Positions 61,316 to 64,000 of a DNA stretch of 64,000 bases are shown here, in pieces. Position numbers and translations under genes: made by a program. The notes under the pieces are model-generated. The model made no database searches. It was not told the origin of the DNA and was given only the letters and a program-made list of their open reading frames with translations. Position 1 is the stretch's first letter. Each line of letters begins with the position of its first letter. Source of the stretch: Streptomyces sp. NBC_01381 (GTDB taxonomy: Bacteria; Actinomycetota; Actinomycetes; Streptomycetales; Streptomycetaceae); NCBI RefSeq assembly GCF_026340305.1, contig NZ_JAPEPI010000002.1:682001-746000 (forward strand), given 5' to 3'.

Positions 61316-61921
61316 TCAGGCGTCGGCGTCCAACGCGGGAGCGATGATCGCAAAGGCCCGCTCCGTCAGCGCGCCGGCGTCCTCCGCACCGTCACTGTCG
61401 CTCCACCGCTGCAACACGGTGTCGAAGGCGGTCAGAGCGACCCCCGCGGCCAGCTGCGGATAGAGGTCGGCGGGGGCGAGGCCCAAGCGCTCGGCCACCT
61501 CCGCCGCCAGCTCGTCGCGCCACTGCGCCTGGCGTTCCAGGAAGCGGGCGCGCAGGGCAGGGGTGCCCAGGATCAGCTGCACCACGCGCAGCGCCTGTTC
61601 GGAATGGCCGGCGCAGGCGTTCACGGAGACCAGGACGGTGTGCCGAAGGGCCGCCGAGAGGGACTCCGGCGAGGGGCGGCCCGCCAGCTCCGCGCGCATG
61701 TCGGCCCCCATGTCGGCCAGGAACTGGACGACGACGTCCTCCTTGGACGCGAAGTACCGGAAGAACGTCCGCTTGGACACACCTGCGGTGGCCACGATCT
61801 CGTCGACCGTGACCGCGTCGAACCCCTTGCGGGCCAGCAGTTTCAGTGCGGCCCCGGTCAGCTCGTCCGCGACGAGCTGACGCTTGCGCTGGGCCAGGCT
61901 CGGTTCTGGGCGGGTAGTCAC
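61316..61921 (-). CDS. TetR-family transcriptional regulator
   Basis: A 201-residue TetR protein. HTH at ~15-65: RQLVADELTGAALKLLARKG and DEIVATAGVSKRTFFRYFASKEDVV. The C-terminal domain is of the common MftR/TetR_C_17-like type. The GTG at 61921 is the likely start. It is divergent from the SDR gene, with dyads in the 81-bp gap, and likely controls it. Confidence 0.93.
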   Translation of the reverse strand: MTTRPEPSLAQRKRQLVADELTGAALKLLARKGFDAVTVDEIVATAGVSKRTFFRYFASKEDVVVQFLADMGADMRAELAGRPSPESLSAALRHTVLVSVNACAGHSEQALRVVQLILGTPALRARFLERQAQWRDELAAEVAERLGLAPADLYPQLAAGVALTAFDTVLQRWSDSDGAEDAGALTERAFAIIAPALDADA

Positions 61922-61936
61922 CCCCGCATCGTATAC

Positions 61937-62000
61937 GCCATGGCGCCCATGGCACTCAGGCGCGGCTTGACACTCGATGCCACGTGGGGCAACTTGTGTC
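61937..62000 (+). promoter_or_regulatory. Promoter and dyads between TetR and SDR genes
   Basis: GCCATGG (61937-61943) and CCATGGC (61947-61953) form a palindrome. A longer symmetric element GACAC-N5-GCC-N6-GGC-N5-GTGTC spans 61969-62000. TTGACA (61967-61972) and a weak CAACTT (61990-61995) give -35/-10 boxes 17 bases apart, and transcription would start at the SDR ATG (62003). Binding of the TetR protein here is inferred. Confidence 0.45.
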
Positions 62001-62002
62001 GT

Positions 62003-62938
62003 ATGAACAGTCAGCAGCGCTGGACGACCGAGCAGATCCCCGACCAGAGCAACCGTGTGTTCGTCGTCACCGGAGCCAACAGCGGCCTCGGTCTGGCGAC
62101 CACGCGTGCGCTCGCCCGCAAGGGCGCGAACGTGATCCTGGCCGTGCGCGACGAGGCCAAGGGACGCCGGGCGGTCGCTGAGATCACCGCCGGTCAGCCG
62201 GACGCGCAGCTCGAGGTGCGCCGTCTCGACCTGGCTGATCTGGACTCGGTGCGCGACTTCGCCGACGGGCTGCGCGCCGACCATGCGCGCCTGGACGTGC
62301 TCATCAACAACGCCGGTGTGATGGCGCCGCCCCGCACGCTCAGCGCGCAGGGCCACGAGCTGCAGTTCGCCGCCAACCACCTCGGCCACTTCGCGCTGAC
62401 CGGGCTGCTCCTCGACCAGCTGTCGGCGGGCGACAACCCCCGTGTGGTCACGGTGAGTTCGGCCAATCATCGGCAGGCGAAGTTCTTCTTCGACGACCTC
62501 TCCGGCGAGCGCAAGTACTCGCCCATGGGCTACTACAACCAGTCGAAGCTGGCCAACGCCGTCTTCGGCTGGGAGCTGCACCAGCGGCTGACCGCGGCGG
62601 GCAGCCCGGTGCGCAGCGTGCTCGCCCACCCCGGCTACACGCTGACGAACCTGCAGACGAGTTCGCCGGTCGGCATGGTGAAGCTGCTGTTCGGCAAGAT
62701 CCTCTCGCCGCTCGCCCAGACCCCGGACCAGGGTGCGCTCCCGCAGCTGTACGCGGCGACCGCCCCGGACATGGAGGGCGGCCAGTTCATCGGTCCCGAC
62801 GGCATGGGTGAACTGCGCGGTGCGCCCAAGCGGGTCGAGCTCGCCCCGTCGGCCGCCGAGGCCGCGACCGGGCGCAAGCTGTGGGATCTTTCGGAGGAGC
62901 TGACCGCCGTCAAGTTCGCCTTCCCGGCCGCGGCTTGA
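62003..62938 (+). CDS. Short-chain dehydrogenase/reductase (SDR)
   Basis: A 311-residue SDR. NAD(P) motif VTGANSGLGLATTRALARKG, the NNAG motif in LDVLINNAGVMAPP, catalytic Ser in VTVSSANHRQ and the YNQSK active-site Tyr/Lys. The length and N-terminal layout fit the retinol-dehydrogenase-like (oxidoreductase SDR22-like) group. ATG 62003 with no clear ribosome site; possibly leaderless. The substrate is unknown. It is divergent from TetR and followed 44 bases later by the thioesterase gene. Confidence 0.92.
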   Translation: MNSQQRWTTEQIPDQSNRVFVVTGANSGLGLATTRALARKGANVILAVRDEAKGRRAVAEITAGQPDAQLEVRRLDLADLDSVRDFADGLRADHARLDVLINNAGVMAPPRTLSAQGHELQFAANHLGHFALTGLLLDQLSAGDNPRVVTVSSANHRQAKFFFDDLSGERKYSPMGYYNQSKLANAVFGWELHQRLTAAGSPVRSVLAHPGYTLTNLQTSSPVGMVKLLFGKILSPLAQTPDQGALPQLYAATAPDMEGGQFIGPDGMGELRGAPKRVELAPSAAEAATGRKLWDLSEELTAVKFAFPAAA

Positions 62939-62982
62939 GCGACGTACGACCCGAACTGTCCGAGCGCCGAAGGAACATGTAG

Positions 62983-63765
62983 GTGACCGCGAAAATCGAG
63001 ACCGGACCGTGGATCCGCCGGTACCGCCCCGCCCCCAACGCGCGGGCGAGGCTGCTGTGTCTGCCGCACGCCGGCGGCTCCGCGCCGTTCTACCTCCCGT
63101 TCGCCCGCTCCATCGGCCCCGAGGTGGAGGTGCTCGCCGTCCAGTACCCGGGGCGCCATGACCGGTTCGACGAGCCGGGCGTGGACTCCATCGGCGGTCT
63201 GGCCGACGCGCTGCTCGCCGAGGCGCTCCCGTACGGGGACCGGCCGTTGGCGATCTTCGGGCACAGCATGGGCGCCATGATCGCCTTCGAACTCGCCCTG
63301 CGTCTCGAGGAGAAGGGGGCCGGGCCGCTCGTCGTCTTCGCATCGGGGCGGCGCGCACCGTCCCGGCGGCGTGCGGACGACAGCCCCGTGCATCTGCGCG
63401 ACGAGGAGGGCCTGATCGCGGAGTTGCGGGCGCTCAACGGCACCGACACGCGGGTGTTCGAGGACAAGGACCTGTTGCGGATGGCGCTGCCCGCCATCCG
63501 CAACGACTACAAGGCGGCTGAAACCTACCGCTACGTCCCCGGGCCCCCGCTCGCGGCTCCCGTCCGCGGGCATGTGGGCGACGACGACCCCAGGGCGACC
63601 CTGGACGAGGTGCGTTCGTGGAGCGAGCACACGGACGGCGGCTTCGAGCTGCGCACCTATCCGGGCGGCCATTTCTATCTGAGCGACCAGATGCAGGTCG
63701 TCGCGGCGGCCGTGCGCGAGCAGATCTCCGATCTGCTGGCGCAGCGGGGTGCGGCGGAGTCGTAA
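62983..63765 (+). CDS. Type II thioesterase (alpha/beta hydrolase)
   Basis: A 260-residue thioesterase II. Oxyanion/nucleophile region LCLPHAGGSAPFYLPFARSI and the nucleophile elbow FGHSMGAMIAFELA (Ser). The acid (HVGDDDPRATL) and catalytic His (YPGGHFYL) are conserved. These enzymes free stalled acyl chains from NRPS/PKS carrier proteins. GTG 62983. No megasynthase is inside the window; one may lie beyond 64000. Confidence 0.93.
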   Translation: MTAKIETGPWIRRYRPAPNARARLLCLPHAGGSAPFYLPFARSIGPEVEVLAVQYPGRHDRFDEPGVDSIGGLADALLAEALPYGDRPLAIFGHSMGAMIAFELALRLEEKGAGPLVVFASGRRAPSRRRADDSPVHLRDEEGLIAELRALNGTDTRVFEDKDLLRMALPAIRNDYKAAETYRYVPGPPLAAPVRGHVGDDDPRATLDEVRSWSEHTDGGFELRTYPGGHFYLSDQMQVVAAAVREQISDLLAQRGAAES

Positions 63766-63909
63766 GGGGGCATCAATATCAGGTGCCCGGTTTTGAATCC
63801 GGCCTCTTATGAGTTGTGTGACCTGTCTCACGATCGATCATTTTTCGGTCAACCTCCTTGTTAGGCTGAATCCTCATTCCAATACCGAGTTCTGCGAGGT
63901 GTTGACGTA
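63766..63909 (+). other. AT-richer leader before the edge gene
   Basis: The bases between the thioesterase stop and the last gene are visibly less GC-rich than the surroundings (for example TCAATATCAGG and GATCATTTTTCGG). This suggests a regulatory or horizontally acquired promoter region. No definite operator is identified. Confidence 0.4.
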
Positions 63910-64000
63910 GTGGGGGACGTGGCAAATGTGGATGTCGCAAGCCTTCCGGCATTCCCGTTTATTGGCCCGGACGACAACCCGTTCATTCCCGTCAAGGGAG
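63910..64000 (+). CDS. Partial CDS at window edge, unknown
   Basis: A reading frame opens at GTG 63910 and runs to the edge without stop. The first 30 residues read MGDVANVDVASLPAFPFIGP then DDNPFIPVKG. I cannot assign a family. GAGGTG lies about 11 bases upstream. The position after a thioesterase and an AT-richer leader suggests a biosynthetic gene, but this is inference. Confidence 0.45.
   Translation, partial: MGDVANVDVASLPAFPFIGPDDNPFIPVKG

Noticed and set aside
63926..64000. Alternative edge frame starting ATG at 63926
   Set aside because: Also open to the edge, but its Arg/Ser-rich product looks like an out-of-frame reading. The GTG 63910 frame is more protein-like.

Overview
The window is high-GC actinobacterial DNA, almost certainly Streptomyces. 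The evidence is a GC-rich third codon position, many GTG/TTG starts, four-base ATGA/GTGA gene overlaps, a conservon (sensor kinase, roadblock, DUF742, GTPase), a fused E1/E2 2-oxoglutarate enzyme, a Lon gene preceded by an HAIR-type site, and many TetR/MarR/PadR regulators. I annotate about 53 protein genes. I saw no rRNA, tRNA, CRISPR array, intact insertion sequence or prophage.

Layout. 1-9.5 kb: malic enzyme, a zinc-type oxidoreductase, a tiny HTH protein with a Clp-N protein, a PadR/DUF4097 pair, a 1-kb G-rich tandem-repeat tract, and a TetR/F420-type oxidoreductase pair with two matching operators. 9.6-21.1 kb: one co-directional block that looks like a vWA-MoxR-associated (VMAP) conflict system. 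Its genes are Trypco1, a trypsin-VMAP protein, a MoxR ATPase, a SAV_2336-type vWA-like/TPR protein, a small FxSxx-family-like RiPP precursor, a stand-alone aKG-HExxH hydroxylase, and a TIR/NB-ARC/TPR STAND protein. 21.1-34.4 kb: core genes kgd, a two-component system, spermidine-synthase-like, rhomboid-like, O-methyltransferase, lon, GH25 muramidase and MarR. 34.4-43.2 kb: a PP2C-like protein, the cvn operon followed by a styrene-monooxygenase-like flavoprotein, a giant inverted repeat of about 820 bp, and a NlpC/P60 hydrolase. 43.3-54.6 kb: TetR, two divergent diiron proteins, a PBP2/FtsW-type elongation pair, an SH3 protein, an orphan kinase with lipoprotein, a class F sortase, a NERD-like protein and an NTF2-like protein. 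54.7-57.6 kb: NHEJ genes (ligase, LigD-type polymerase, divergent Ku). 57.8-64 kb: methyltransferase, zinc-independent L31, DUF1254 protein, MarR, a small membrane protein, TetR/SDR, and a type II thioesterase leading into a truncated gene at the edge, possibly the border of a biosynthetic cluster.

How the parts work together. In the 9.6-21 kb block the TIR/STAND protein and the MoxR/vWA/VMAP module are plausible sensor, switch and effector parts. The precursor and hydroxylase add a peptide-modification branch that lacks the radical SAM enzyme usual for FxSxx systems. This block is the best candidate for an undescribed system. The most unusual non-coding features are the ~820-bp palindrome that fills the gap between two convergent genes, the 153-bp/188-bp repeat array, and several promoter palindromes that explain local autoregulation.
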